Below the pieces are notes generated by a model that did not search any database, had not been told where the DNA came from, and worked only from the letters and a program-made list of their open reading frames with translations. 64,000 nucleotides of DNA from SLRI01 sp942491185. Lineage in GTDB: Bacteria; Pseudomonadota; Alphaproteobacteria; Geminicoccales; Geminicoccaceae. Shown in pieces: positions 1-7,715 of the stretch. Position 1 is the first letter of the stretch, and the number at the start of each line of letters is the position of its first letter. The DNA lies in NCBI GenBank assembly GCA_942491185.1, contig CALOAB010000015.1, positions 186,001 to 250,000 on the forward strand. Direction: 5' to 3'. Made by a program: the position numbers and the translations under genes.

Positions 1-527
1 GCGGGAACGAGCCGCGCCGTGTTGTCGGCGATGAGGTTGAAGCTGGCGAGCCGCAGCAGCTCGGCGCAAATCCGTGTCGGCACGGTCGCGGTCAGCAAGT
101 GGATGCGGCCGTTGAGCTTGCGCACCAGGCGCGTCAGCTGCTGCATGACCGCCATGGCGAAGTCCGGCGCCTCGCCCAGCAGCCGGGTGAAGTCGGCAAC
201 CTCCAGCCGCGCCAGCTCGGCATCGCTGACCGCGGTCAGGTTGGTGCCGCGCGGCCGGCCGTCAATGGCGGAAAGCTCGCCCACGAGATCGCCCGGATGG
301 AGGTCGTGGAACACCACCTCGCGCCCCGCCATCGAATAGGCGGTGAGCCTGAGATGGCCGGCGAGCACGAAGTAGACATCGTGCTGATCGTCATGCTGCG
401 CGAAGACCGTGCTGCCGGCGGCGTGGCGCCGCCAGGTGAGCCGTTCCGCCACGCGCGCCAGCGTCCGATCGCTGAGCGGGGCGCAGAAAGACAGCTGTCG
501 AAGCTGGTCGAGCTCGATCACATGCAT
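1..527 (-). CDS. Crp/Fnr-family transcription regulator (3' end beyond window)
   Basis: The minus-strand frame opens with ATG at 527 and stays open to the window edge, giving about 175 residues. These cover the cyclic-nucleotide-binding beta-barrel and the start of the dimerisation helix; the C-terminal helix-turn-helix lies outside the window. A phosphate-binding-cassette signature, GELSAIDGRPRGTN, is visible near residues 85-98 and includes the Arg that contacts cyclic-nucleotide phosphate in this superfamily. Only one Cys (residue 15) is seen near the N-terminus, so an FNR-type iron-sulfur cluster is unlikely. A Crp/Fnr-like palindrome lies 153 bp upstream, so autoregulation or control of the divergent RNA is possible. 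The ligand is unknown. Confident on the family, not on the exact regulator. Confidence 0.85.
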   Translation of the reverse strand, partial: MHVIELDQLRQLSFCAPLSDRTLARVAERLTWRRHAAGSTVFAQHDDQHDVYFVLAGHLRLTAYSMAGREVVFHDLHPGDLVGELSAIDGRPRGTNLTAVSDAELARLEVADFTRLLGEAPDFAMAVMQQLTRLVRKLNGRIHLLTATVPTRICAELLRLASFNLIADNTARLVP

Positions 528-679
528 CTCGATTCACGACCACGATCGTCGCCGGTTGCCTGCCGAGCTTTAGCCCGTGCCAGAGCGACGGAAAGCGGCC
601 TCCCTGATGACCAAGCCAGCCGTCGTTGCGGCCAGCCGATTGTTGCTTCGCTGCATCACCCGAGTGTTTTGCGGATCAA

Positions 680-721
680 CGTGACATGCATCACAGATTT
701 CCGGCACGCGCCAGTTATCGT
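680..721 (+). promoter_or_regulatory. Crp/Fnr-like operator with class II promoter
   Basis: CGTGA-N6-TCACA at 680-695 fits the Crp consensus half-sites TGTGA/TCACA. A -10-like TATCGT follows at 716-721. The operator centre (687.5) lies 41.5 bp before position 729, the class II activator spacing, which predicts a start near 729. The site also sits upstream of the divergent Crp/Fnr gene. Read by eye; no transcription evidence. Confidence 0.55.
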
Positions 722-728
722 ACGCAGG

Positions 729-790
729 TGCCTCCCTGAAAGATCAATTGTGTGGCCGACCCAGGCTTCGTTCGGGTCGGCCTTTTCTTT
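729..790 (+). ncRNA. Candidate small regulatory RNA
   Basis: A predicted transcript of about 60 nt would start near 729, just after the operator and -10, and end at the strong intrinsic terminator at 754-790. The 5' part is unstructured and carries GCCUCCCUGA (730-739), which is complementary to a Shine-Dalgarno core. Anti-Shine-Dalgarno loops of this sort are common in alphaproteobacterial trans-acting sRNAs. No open reading frame of note lies inside, and no plus-strand gene upstream explains the terminator. Functional assignment is inference. Confidence 0.5.
754..790 (+). terminator. Intrinsic terminator
   Basis: Perfect 9-bp stem GGCCGACCC (754-762) / GGGTCGGCC (774-782), an 11-nt loop, then TTTTCTTT. 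It reads on the plus strand, where no protein gene precedes it, supporting the small RNA call. Confidence 0.8.
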
Positions 791-839
791 CAGCCATCAC
801 CTGCCCTTCGCTGATTCTGGCTGGGGCCAGCCGGTGCCG

Positions 840-1580
840 TCAGCCGCGGCCGATATAGGGCATCTTGGACGCCATCACCGTCACGAACTGGACATTCGCA
901 TCGAGCGGCAGGGCTGCGATATGCGCCACCATCTCGGCCACGTGGCGGACATCCATGCGCGGCTCGGGCTGGGTCGAGCCATCCGCCTGCAACACGCCGC
1001 CGGTCATCCGCTGGGTCATCTCGGTCGCCGCATTGCCGATGTCGATCTGGCTGCAGACGATGTCGAAGGCACGCCCATCGAGGCTGGTCGACCGCGTCAG
1101 CCCGGTGATCGCGTGCTTGGTCGCCGTGTAGGGTGCGGAGAACGGCCGCGGCACATAGGCCGAGATCGAGCCGTTATTGATGATCCGCCCACCGCGCGGG
1201 TCCTGATGCCGCATCATCCCGAACGCCAGCCGCGTGCAGTAGAAGGCACCGTTGAGATTGGCGCTGACCACCTTCTGCCACTCAGCAATCGGCAACTCGT
1301 CCATCGGCACCGGCGGCGCCCCGGTGCCGGCATTGTTGAAGAGCACATCCAGCCGGCCGAACCGGTCGCCGCACGCCTTGAACAAAGCCTCGACCGAATC
1401 CGGATCACCGACATCGGTTGCCACCGCCAGAGCCTCGCCGCCGATCTCTGCCGCAACCTCATCCAGCGCCGCCTGCCGACGCCCGGCGAGCACCACCTTG
1501 TGCCCTGACGCCGCCAACGCCACGGCCGAGGCCTTGCCGATGCCGCTGCCGGCACCGGTCACCATCGCCACCTTCACCAT
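840..1580 (-). CDS. SDR-family NAD(P)-dependent oxidoreductase
   Basis: 246 residues, the normal length of a classical short-chain dehydrogenase. The cofactor motif TGAGSGIG lies at residues 8-15, the structural NNAG near 86, a Ser in the NGSIS segment, and the catalytic YTATK (YxxxK) near 150. The residues after the second beta strand (AGRR) suggest NADP(H) preference. It lies 33 bp downstream of the hydroxypyruvate isomerase gene on the same strand, so both may share a transcript. A role beside hydroxypyruvate isomerase (hydroxyacid or tartronate semialdehyde reduction) is only a guess, since dedicated reductases of that pathway belong to another family. Substrate unknown. Confidence 0.88.
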   Translation of the reverse strand: MVKVAMVTGAGSGIGKASAVALAASGHKVVLAGRRQAALDEVAAEIGGEALAVATDVGDPDSVEALFKACGDRFGRLDVLFNNAGTGAPPVPMDELPIAEWQKVVSANLNGAFYCTRLAFGMMRHQDPRGGRIINNGSISAYVPRPFSAPYTATKHAITGLTRSTSLDGRAFDIVCSQIDIGNAATEMTQRMTGGVLQADGSTQPEPRMDVRHVAEMVAHIAALPLDANVQFVTVMASKMPYIGRG

Positions 1581-1613
1581 TTCGTCTCTCCCTGCCTTGG
1601 TTCTTAATTATCG

Positions 1614-2396
1614 TTAGCGCCGCCGATAGGGCTGAAACCAACCCAGCCCGTCCTCGGTCCGCCCCTTGGGCACGTACTCGCAGCCCACCCACCCGGCATA
1701 GCCGAGCTCGTCCAGGAGGCCGAAGAGGTAGGGGTAGTTGACCTCACCCACATCCGGCTCGTGCCGCTCCGGCACGCCCGCCACCTGGACATGGCCGACC
1801 ACGCCCAAGAGCTCCCGCAGATGCATCGCCAGATCGCCCTCCATGATCTGGCAATGGAAGAAATCGAGCTGCAGCTTGAGGTTGGCCGCCCCCACCCGCT
1901 CGATGATCCGCCGCCCGTCGCGCTGGTAGTTGAGAAAATAGCCCGGGATCGAGCGCGTGTTGATCGGCTCGATCAGCACCGTGATGCCCAATGGCGCCGC
2001 CTTCTCCGCCGCCAGCGCCACGTTCGCGAGATAGGTGCTGGAGAACGCCTTGCGGTCGTCCTCGGCCGCGATCAGCCCGGCCATGCAGTGCAGCCGCTTG
2101 GCCCCGATCACCTCGGCATAATGCAGCGCCTTCTCCAACCCGTCCCGGAACTCCGCCTCGCGCCCCGGCAAAGCCGCAATCCCCCGCTCACCTGCCGCGA
2201 AATCACCCGGCGGCAGGTTGAACAACGCCTGCGCCAGCCCGGCATCGTCCAAGGCCGCGCGGATCGCCTCGGGCGGATGCTCGTACGGGAAGAGATACTC
2301 GACGCCCTCGAACCCGGCCGCAGCCGCAGCCGCGAAGCGCTCGAGAAACGGCACCTCGGTGAACATCATGCTGAGATTGGCGGCAAAGCGCGGCAT
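1614..2396 (-). CDS. hyi: Hydroxypyruvate isomerase (Hyi/OtnI family)
   Basis: 260 residues of the xylose-isomerase-like TIM barrel, matching the family length. N-terminal NLSMMFTE, the GVEYLFPYEHP segment and the metal-site run LIEPINTRSIPGYF (about 142-155) are typical of hydroxypyruvate isomerases and the related 2-oxo-tetronate isomerase OtnI. Hyi interconverts hydroxypyruvate and tartronate semialdehyde in cytosolic glyoxylate metabolism. No glyoxylate carboligase (gcl) and no otnC/otnK lies in the window, so the two activities cannot be separated here. ATG at 2396. The gene is followed by the SDR gene on the same strand. Confidence 0.85.
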   Translation of the reverse strand: MPRFAANLSMMFTEVPFLERFAAAAAAGFEGVEYLFPYEHPPEAIRAALDDAGLAQALFNLPPGDFAAGERGIAALPGREAEFRDGLEKALHYAEVIGAKRLHCMAGLIAAEDDRKAFSSTYLANVALAAEKAAPLGITVLIEPINTRSIPGYFLNYQRDGRRIIERVGAANLKLQLDFFHCQIMEGDLAMHLRELLGVVGHVQVAGVPERHEPDVGEVNYPYLFGLLDELGYAGWVGCEYVPKGRTEDGLGWFQPYRRR

Positions 2397-2649
2397 GCCT
2401 ACGATCCCTTCCCTTGGTGATCCGGCCCGTGTCCTGGAGCCCGGGCGTCATGGCCTCGTCGTCGTGGCCCTGTCGTCACGCCCCCGACGACTCAGCCCTT
2501 GGGCGGTGTGTCTTGGCCGCCACCGATGATGCGCCTACATCATGCCCGAAGCCGCGCCCGACCCGCGTGCTATGCACGGAAACAGCTGTGACGACAATCC
2601 CGGCAACGAGCACGCCCCGAGCCCGCACCCACCAACGCGGCGCGACCGC

Positions 2650-3838
2650 GTGACCACCCCACCCCGCACTTGGCTGATGCTCGGCGGCAAGGCCGGCGAC
2701 AACACCCAGATCACCGCCCTCGCCGAAGCACTGGGCTGGCCCTTCGAGACCAAGCGCCTCGCCTACAAGAAGACCGAGCTCCTCACCAACCTCTTCGCCG
2801 GCCCGACCACCAAGGGCCTCGTCCAGAGCAAATCCGACCGCCTCGAGCCCCCCTGGCCCGAGCTCGTCATCTCCGCCGGCAGGCGCAACGAGCCCCTGGT
2901 CCGCTGGATCCAGGCGGCAGCCGCCAAGGACCCGAGCCTGCCCCGCGTCCGCCTCGTCCATGTCGGCCGCCCCTGGGCGCTGCACGAATGCTTCGACCTC
3001 ATCGTCACCACGCCGCAATACCGCCTGCCCAAGAAGCCCCACATCCTCCACAACGAGCTGCCCCTGCAACGCGTCAACACCGGCAGGCTCGAAGCCGAAG
3101 CCGAACGCTGGCAACCCCGCCTCGCCCACCTCCCCAAGCCGCACATCACCGTCCTCCTCGGCGGCCACGCCGGCCCCTACAATTTCGACCGCGAGAACGG
3201 CGCCCTCCTCGGCTACCACGCCAACGCCATGGCCGAGGCCAAAGGCGGCTCGCTCCTCGTCACCACCAGCGCCCGCACACCCGAAGCCGCCATCCAGGCC
3301 TTCGAAGCCCAGCTCAGAGCCCCCCACACCCTCCACCGCTTCACCAAGTTCGAGCCCGAAGCCCAAAACCCCTTCTTCGCCTTCCTCGGCATGGCCGACG
3401 AGGTCATCGTCACCTCCGACAGCATGTCGATGCTCGCCGAAGCCATCGCATCCGGCAAACCCACCCACATCTTCGACCTCTCCCGCGGCAAGACCTCCAA
3501 CCGCCCACCAAGCCCAACCGACGACAGCATCACCGAACGCTCAGCTCACCGAACGCCTCGCCGACTTCCGCACCCAGGCCATCATGTACACCATCGGCAT
3601 GCACGCCCTCCCGTCCCGCCTCACCCGCGACGTCCGCATCATCCACACAAGCCAGGTCGAAGCCGGCCGCGCCACCTGGCTCGGCCAACACCAACCCAAG
3701 CACCACCAATCACCCCTCACCGACCTCCAAAACGCCGTCAAAGCCACCCAAGCCCTCTTCAGCAACACCCCACCCCCACGCCCCAAGCCGCCCGACAGCA
3801 AATGGCCCGAGATCGTCCAGCGCGTGTTTCAGGGGTAG
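2650..3838 (+). pseudogene. ELM1-like (mitochondrial fission ELM1 family) protein, frameshifted
   Basis: From GTG 2650 the frame reads TTPPRTWLMLGGKAGDN, the usual N-terminus of bacterial ELM1-like proteins, then GGHAGPYNFD and the TSDSMSMLAEA segment of a GT-B-like fold. Around 3540 the conserved reading moves to the next frame (QLTERLADFRTQAI onward) and ends at 3838, so one base was gained or two lost. Joined, the product is close to 395 residues. In plants the family affects mitochondrial division; in alphaproteobacteria the function is not established, although the fold resembles nucleotide-sugar enzymes. An upstream ATG at 2542 is in frame but adds low-complexity sequence. The frameshift may be a sequencing error. 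Confidence 0.75.
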
Positions 3839-3850
3839 GAAGTGGAAGAG

Positions 3851-3870
3851 CGGGGAAACTGGTTTCCCCG
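3851..3870. repeat. REP-like palindrome, copy 1
   Basis: CGGGGAAAC-TG-GTTTCCCCG, perfect 9-bp arms. Same architecture as the palindromes at 7403-7423 and 7582-7602 (CGGGGA...TCCCCG), with compensating changes in the inner stem. Lies just after the ELM1-like gene. Confidence 0.6.
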
Positions 3871-3879
3871 CGCCCCATC

Positions 3880-4255
3880 GGGATTGTGTTGGTTGCGGTC
3901 GGCACGGCGGATGATATCGGTCCGCGAGAAATCTTCGCCCTTGAAGAGCAGCGGAACGTCCGCTCCTTCGCCAGCGCGTAGGCGAAGCAATCGCCGAAAT
4001 TCAGCGCGCTGAACCGGACATAGGCCTCGCTGCGATCCGCCTGCGTCTCCGTCACGGCACGACCTCGATCCCCGCCGCGCGAGAAGCGCGCCACATCGCC
4101 AGGCTCGGCCCGCGGCGGAACATCACCGCATTCACTCGACCACGTCCCGCCGACATCAACGGCGCATCGTCAGCCGCAATTGCTTCCGCAAATCGTGCGG
4201 CATCGTCCTCCTGCAGCAAGATCGCGACCACAGCAGACGTATCGACGACGATCAA
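3880..4255 (-). pseudogene. VapC-type PIN toxin, degraded
   Basis: The TTG at 4255 overlaps the vapB stop and starts a PIN-domain N-terminus, MIVVDTSAVVAIL, with the first catalytic Asp. The middle is shortened: the usual second helix is garbled, and a few residues are missing before LNFGDCFAYALAKER. The C-terminal half lies in two further frames: VTETQAD... then LNFGDCF..., and lastly PLLFKGEDFSRTDI. At least two frameshifts plus deletions mean no intact toxin can be made. VapC proteins are endoribonucleases that cut tRNA or rRNA. Because residues are lost as well as frames shifted, true decay is more likely than sequencing error alone. Confidence 0.7.
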
Positions 4256-4521
4256 ATCGCCTCACGCGTCTTCGGCAATCCATCATCGTCATAGAGAATG
4301 GCATCCCCGCTACGTTCATCGAGCACCGGCAACCGCGCGCACTCATCACCAAGTGCCAGCAGCTTCGCCGCCACCCTGCAGGACGCCGTCTCCCCGGCCC
4401 GCTCCCGCGCCAGCCGCTCTTCAAGTGCCCGCACCACCGCCCGGCTGACATCCTCCCCGGTCAGCCGCGCCAGCTCCCGCGCCAACCCTTCCGCCCGCTC
4501 GTCCTCGATCCGCAGCCGCAT
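4252..4521 (-). CDS. vapB: VapB-type antitoxin (Rv0623/PSK family)
   Basis: From ATG 4521 the product is 89 residues: MRLRIEDERAEGLARELARLTG is the ribbon-helix-helix-like DNA-binding part and the C-terminal tail DAILYDDDGLP is the toxin-binding end typical of this family. An upstream in-frame start would add 25 basic residues without homology. Its TGA overlaps the TTG of the vapC relic, the normal coupled arrangement. With the toxin gene broken, this is probably an orphan antitoxin that may still bind its own promoter. Confidence 0.75.
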   Translation of the reverse strand: MRLRIEDERAEGLARELARLTGEDVSRAVVRALEERLARERAGETASCRVAAKLLALGDECARLPVLDERSGDAILYDDDGLPKTREAI

Positions 4522-4651
4522 CGACCCCACCCTCGCTGCACCCCGACACCTATACCACGCCGAGGAGCGCCCCGGCAAGGCGCGGCAGCGGACCACCGAT
4601 CGTCCCGAATAGGCTCATGCGGCAAATGGAGCGAAGGAGGGGAAAATCTCG

Positions 4652-4668
4652 CTGGGGCTTCGCCCCAG
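4652..4668 (-). terminator. Possible terminator after the SUMF1 region
   Basis: Stem CTGGGGC / GCCCCAG with a 3-nt loop. On the minus strand it is followed after a short gap by ATTTTCC. It lies about 50 bp beyond the natural stop (4715) of the SUMF1 reading frame. Weak U-tract, so only a moderate call. Confidence 0.4.
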
Positions 4669-4714
4669 ACCCCAAGAGGTAAAGAGGCAAAGCAGCAAGA
4701 GGTAAGCTCCGCCT

Positions 4715-5607
4715 TCAGCGGAGCGTCCTGGCAACCCGGAACCCGCCGTTGCTGAACCGGCCGTCGGCGTTGCGTTCCTGCCGCGATAGGCGGAGCGGAG
4801 GCTCCTCGGATAGTCGTCCCAGGAACCGCCGCGCAGAACCCGCCGACCACAGTCGCCGCTCGTCCAGGCCGTGCCGTTCGCCGGGGCGCCGGCATAGCTG
4901 TCGTTCCAGCAATCCTCCACCCACTCCCAGACATTGCCGTGCACGTCGTGCAGGCCGAAAGCGTTCGGCCGCCCCAACGAGCCCACCTCGATCGTCCTGC
5001 CGACGTTCCTGCCGAAGTTCGCATACTCGGCCGTAATCTCGTCACCCGGCCAATAGCGCGTCGTCGTCCCGGCACGGGCCGCGTACTCCCACTCCGCCTC
5101 CGACGGCAGGCGGTATTCCTCGCCGGTCCGATCGGACAGCCAATCGACATAGGCCTGCGCATCGTCCCAGGAGACATTGATCACCGGCCGTCGGCCGCGA
5201 CCCCAACCATCATCATCCGGCCGGTAGCCGTTGCAGCCACCAGCGGCGACGCAGGCGTCCCACTCGTCGAACGTCACCTCGTAGACGCCGATCGCAAACG
5301 GCTCGGCAATCGTCACCCGATGCTGCGGGCCTTCGTTGTCGTAACGTCCCTCCTCGTCCTCCGGCGAGCCCATCAGGAACGAGCCGGACGGCACCACCAC
5401 CATCTCCGGGCACTCGTTGCAGTCGCGGAACGTGTCGCCGGGCTCGTAGCTCGCGGAACACCTGCGCCGGAGGTCGAGCGGCTCAATGGCGCGCTGTCGA
5501 TGCGCTGCCTTGCGCTTCAGTGCTGGCGTTTCGGCCGCGCCTCGGCGAGCACTGCACATGCTGGCGCGTATCCGATAGCCAGTTGCGGGAGCTGCGGCTT
5601 CGAGCAA
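4715..5607 (-). pseudogene. SUMF1/formylglycine-generating-enzyme-like domain, C-terminal half of broken caspase fusion
   Basis: The frame carries a full SUMF1 (FGE-sulfatase) fold: EMVVVPSGSFLMGS, HRVTIAEPFAIGVYEVTFDEW, YRLPSEAEWEYAARAGT, GLHDVHGNVWEWV and RRVLRGGSWDD. Near 4775 the conserved end shifts frame: the true tail RNADGRFSNGGFRVARTLR stops at 4715, while the unshifted frame runs to 4615. The start (TTG 5607) lies inside the caspase frame. Residues from ATGY onward look like the end of a peptidoglycan-binding-1 repeat, so this is probably the C-terminal part of one gene with the caspase. The catalytic Cys pair of true formylglycine-generating enzymes is not evident; many bacterial SUMF1 domains serve as binding or regulatory modules. 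Confidence 0.7.
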
Positions 5608-7022
5608 AGATGTGACCCGAGCAAACGGCGCGTGCGTTCTGCCAGCGAAGAATGCCGTGACGTGTGCCGCGCGCGATCGAAGCCGAGCACGTCCACGCCA
5701 CGCGTGTCAAAGCCCAAATCAGTGAGTGCCCGCTGCACGATCTGCCGGTCTTCGGGCCTCGGGATCAATGCATCCTCGACAGCTTTCGGATCGGCTCCTG
5801 TCGCGGCGTCGGCCTCCGGCAGGACGGCGGCATTCTCGTTCAGCGCTTCGAGGCGGTTGCGCGCGAAAGGCGCGTAAATGCTTCCCGGGTAGTCGGCGAG
5901 AAAGCGCTCGAAGTCAGCTGCCAAGCGGCTGTCCTTGATCGTCTCGAAAATGCGCTCGTCGCGGTCAGGATTTTGGTGGTCAAGAATGGCGCCTTGAGGT
6001 TCAGCCCCTCCAGGCCGTATTGCGTTGTCGACCTTGTCTACTTGCTCCTCAGTAACGAAGAAGAACTCTCCCTCGCTCGCCTGCAGAGGATAGAGGTGTG
6101 GAGTGATGGGCGCCCCCCAGCCGACAGCTTCGGCCTTGACCGCCACTTGCGTCCGAACATGGCTGAGCAGCTCGTAGAGCGACACGACCCCGTCCCTGAC
6201 CCTCTCTCGGCGCCCGTCGCCGTCGGCATCCCAGAGTATCTCCTGGTCGGCACCGCCGAGCACGGCTTCAATGATCGAGCTCGTGAAGATGCTTCCGCTG
6301 AAGGTATTCGAGGCGATCGTTTGCTCGCCCTGCGTCGCCGCCGTGATGAGGTGGTGGCCCTTGCGTGCCAGCTGATCGATAGCGCGATTTCGCGGGTTGG
6401 ACTGCGGCTCCAGGCCCGCAAGACCACTGAAGCAGGCATCCAGAAGAAAGAGCACCTGTCGCGCGTTGCGCAACGAGCCGTCCCAGGTCCGGACATCGCG
6501 CATCGCCAGCATCCGGGAGTACCAGCCGTTCGAGGCGGTGAGCGGGATGTAGCCCTCGCCGCTCTCCTGCACGACTCCGTGGCCGGAGAGATAGAAGAGA
6601 AAGCGATCCTTGACGCCGACGATCGCCGGGAAAACGTCCTTCATCAGGAACTCGATGCGGTCCTTGGTCGCCCGCTGGTTGGTCAGCGTAATGACCAGAT
6701 CGAAACCCTGCTGGATGAGAAGCGCTCGGATGTCTTCGGGATTGTCGGCCGTGGCCGGCAGCGGATCGAGAGCATCGCCGAACTCGCTCAAGCCGATCAC
6801 CAGCGCGTAGCTCCGCTCAAAGGGTCGCTCGGCTCCGGTCAGCGCCGGAATAGGCACCACGCGCGCGAGCCAGTCACCCCAATCGGTGTCGCCCTGTTGT
6901 CGATAGACCTCTTCGGGCCGCAGTTCCGCCCCCGCCATGAGATCGTCGACGAAATCCGCTCGGCTCGGAGCGCTCGTCAGAGCGATGCAAAGGAAAGCAA
7001 TAGCGGTGAGAATGAGCCGCAT
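5517..7022 (-). CDS. Caspase-like (peptidase C14) protein with signal peptide
   Basis: 501 residues as read. An N-terminal signal peptide (MRLILTAIAFLCIALTSAPSRA) implies export. The caspase p20-like domain starts at SYALVIGLSEF (about residue 70); the catalytic His lies in FLFYLSGHGV (near 150) and the Cys in LLDACFSG (near 200), so the dyad is intact. After about residue 440, RQIVQRALTDLGFDTRGVD begins a peptidoglycan-binding-1-like repeat that breaks into other frames (GTRHGILRWQNAR, then ATGY), which continue into the SUMF1 region. The last 45 residues as read are therefore probably spurious. A small two-helix membrane protein is encoded 10 bp upstream. Caspase-SUMF1 fusions are known in bacteria; the substrate is unknown. 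Confidence 0.82.
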   Translation of the reverse strand: MRLILTAIAFLCIALTSAPSRADFVDDLMAGAELRPEEVYRQQGDTDWGDWLARVVPIPALTGAERPFERSYALVIGLSEFGDALDPLPATADNPEDIRALLIQQGFDLVITLTNQRATKDRIEFLMKDVFPAIVGVKDRFLFYLSGHGVVQESGEGYIPLTASNGWYSRMLAMRDVRTWDGSLRNARQVLFLLDACFSGLAGLEPQSNPRNRAIDQLARKGHHLITAATQGEQTIASNTFSGSIFTSSIIEAVLGGADQEILWDADGDGRRERVRDGVVSLYELLSHVRTQVAVKAEAVGWGAPITPHLYPLQASEGEFFFVTEEQVDKVDNAIRPGGAEPQGAILDHQNPDRDERIFETIKDSRLAADFERFLADYPGSIYAPFARNRLEALNENAAVLPEADAATGADPKAVEDALIPRPEDRQIVQRALTDLGFDTRGVDVLGFDRARHTSRHSSLAERTRRLLGSHLCSKPQLPQLAIGYAPACAVLAEARPKRQH

Positions 7023-7032
7023 CTCGCGTCCG

Positions 7033-7245
7033 CTAGCCCCTACGCAGTTCGATGAGCTTTTGCACCAGGCCGGTCAGGGCCGTGAGCAGGCTGACGATGG
7101 AGGTAGCAAGCGCCACCCAGGCGATGGTCTGGCTATCATCCCCCATCGGTTCGACGCCCGGCGGCATGCGATAGGCGAAATAGGCCCAGAGACCGACCAG
7201 CGCGACGATCGCCGCGCCGACGATTACGCTCCATCGTTTCAACAT
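7033..7245 (-). CDS. Small membrane protein upstream of caspase gene
   Basis: 70 residues with two predicted transmembrane helices, about 7-25 (VIVGAAIVALVGLWAYFAY) and 42-60 (IAWVALATSIVSLLTALTG), joined by an acidic loop (GVEPMGDD) and ended by a basic tail (LIELRRG). Its stop is 10 bp before the caspase start on the same strand, so the two are very likely co-transcribed. I do not recognise the family. The arrangement suggests an inner-membrane partner of the exported caspase-like protein, which is inference. Confidence 0.65.
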   Translation of the reverse strand: MLKRWSVIVGAAIVALVGLWAYFAYRMPPGVEPMGDDSQTIAWVALATSIVSLLTALTGLVQKLIELRRG

Positions 7246-7402
7246 GCGCTCGACCCGACGTTGTCAGCATCCCTCTATGTTCTTGTAGTACCACCGATTG
7301 ATCGAACTGCGAACCCGCTCACAGTTCCGGGCAAGCGTCTCGCTCGACCGCAAGCGCGAAGACAACGACCGCCCCACCAACCCGAAAAAACCGGTGGGGC
7401 CA

Positions 7403-7423
7403 CGGGGAGGCGATGCCTCCCCG
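7403..7423. repeat. REP-like palindrome, copy 2
   Basis: CGGGGAGGC-GAT-GCCTCCCCG with perfect 9-bp arms. Flanks (AAAAAACC...GGGGCC before, CCC after) match those of copy 3 at 7582-7602. It sits in the 470-bp gap between the small membrane protein and the binding-protein gene. Confidence 0.65.
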
Positions 7424-7581
7424 CCCTTCCCTCACCCGCCGCCAAAAGAACCATCCCCCACCCACCCGGGCCGCGCGCACGGATTCCCACCCTGACACGC
7501 ATCCTACCCGCGAGTCCTCAAGCCCCGGTTAACGCCCCCACGCCCCAACCCGCCCCACCCGCAAAAAACCGAAAGGGGCCG

Positions 7582-7602
7582 CGGGGAAAATCATTTTCCC
7601 CG
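7582..7602. repeat. REP-like palindrome, copy 3
   Basis: CGGGGAAAA-TCA-TTTTCCCCG with perfect 9-bp arms, preceded by AAAAAACCG...GGGGCC as in copy 2. The inner three stem bases differ from copies 1 and 2 with matching changes on the other arm. Confidence 0.65.
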
Positions 7603-7715
7603 CCCTACCCCCTTCCCCAAATCCGTGCCGCCAATCGTGATCAGCAATCGCTTGAGTTGTCGGCTGCTTTGGGTCACCTTCTATCTTCGACCGGGAATTT
7701 GTCCCTCGGGAGAAA

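Noticed and set aside
3880..4255. Functional VapBC toxin-antitoxin system
   Set aside because: The toxin has at least two frameshifts and lost residues in conserved parts.
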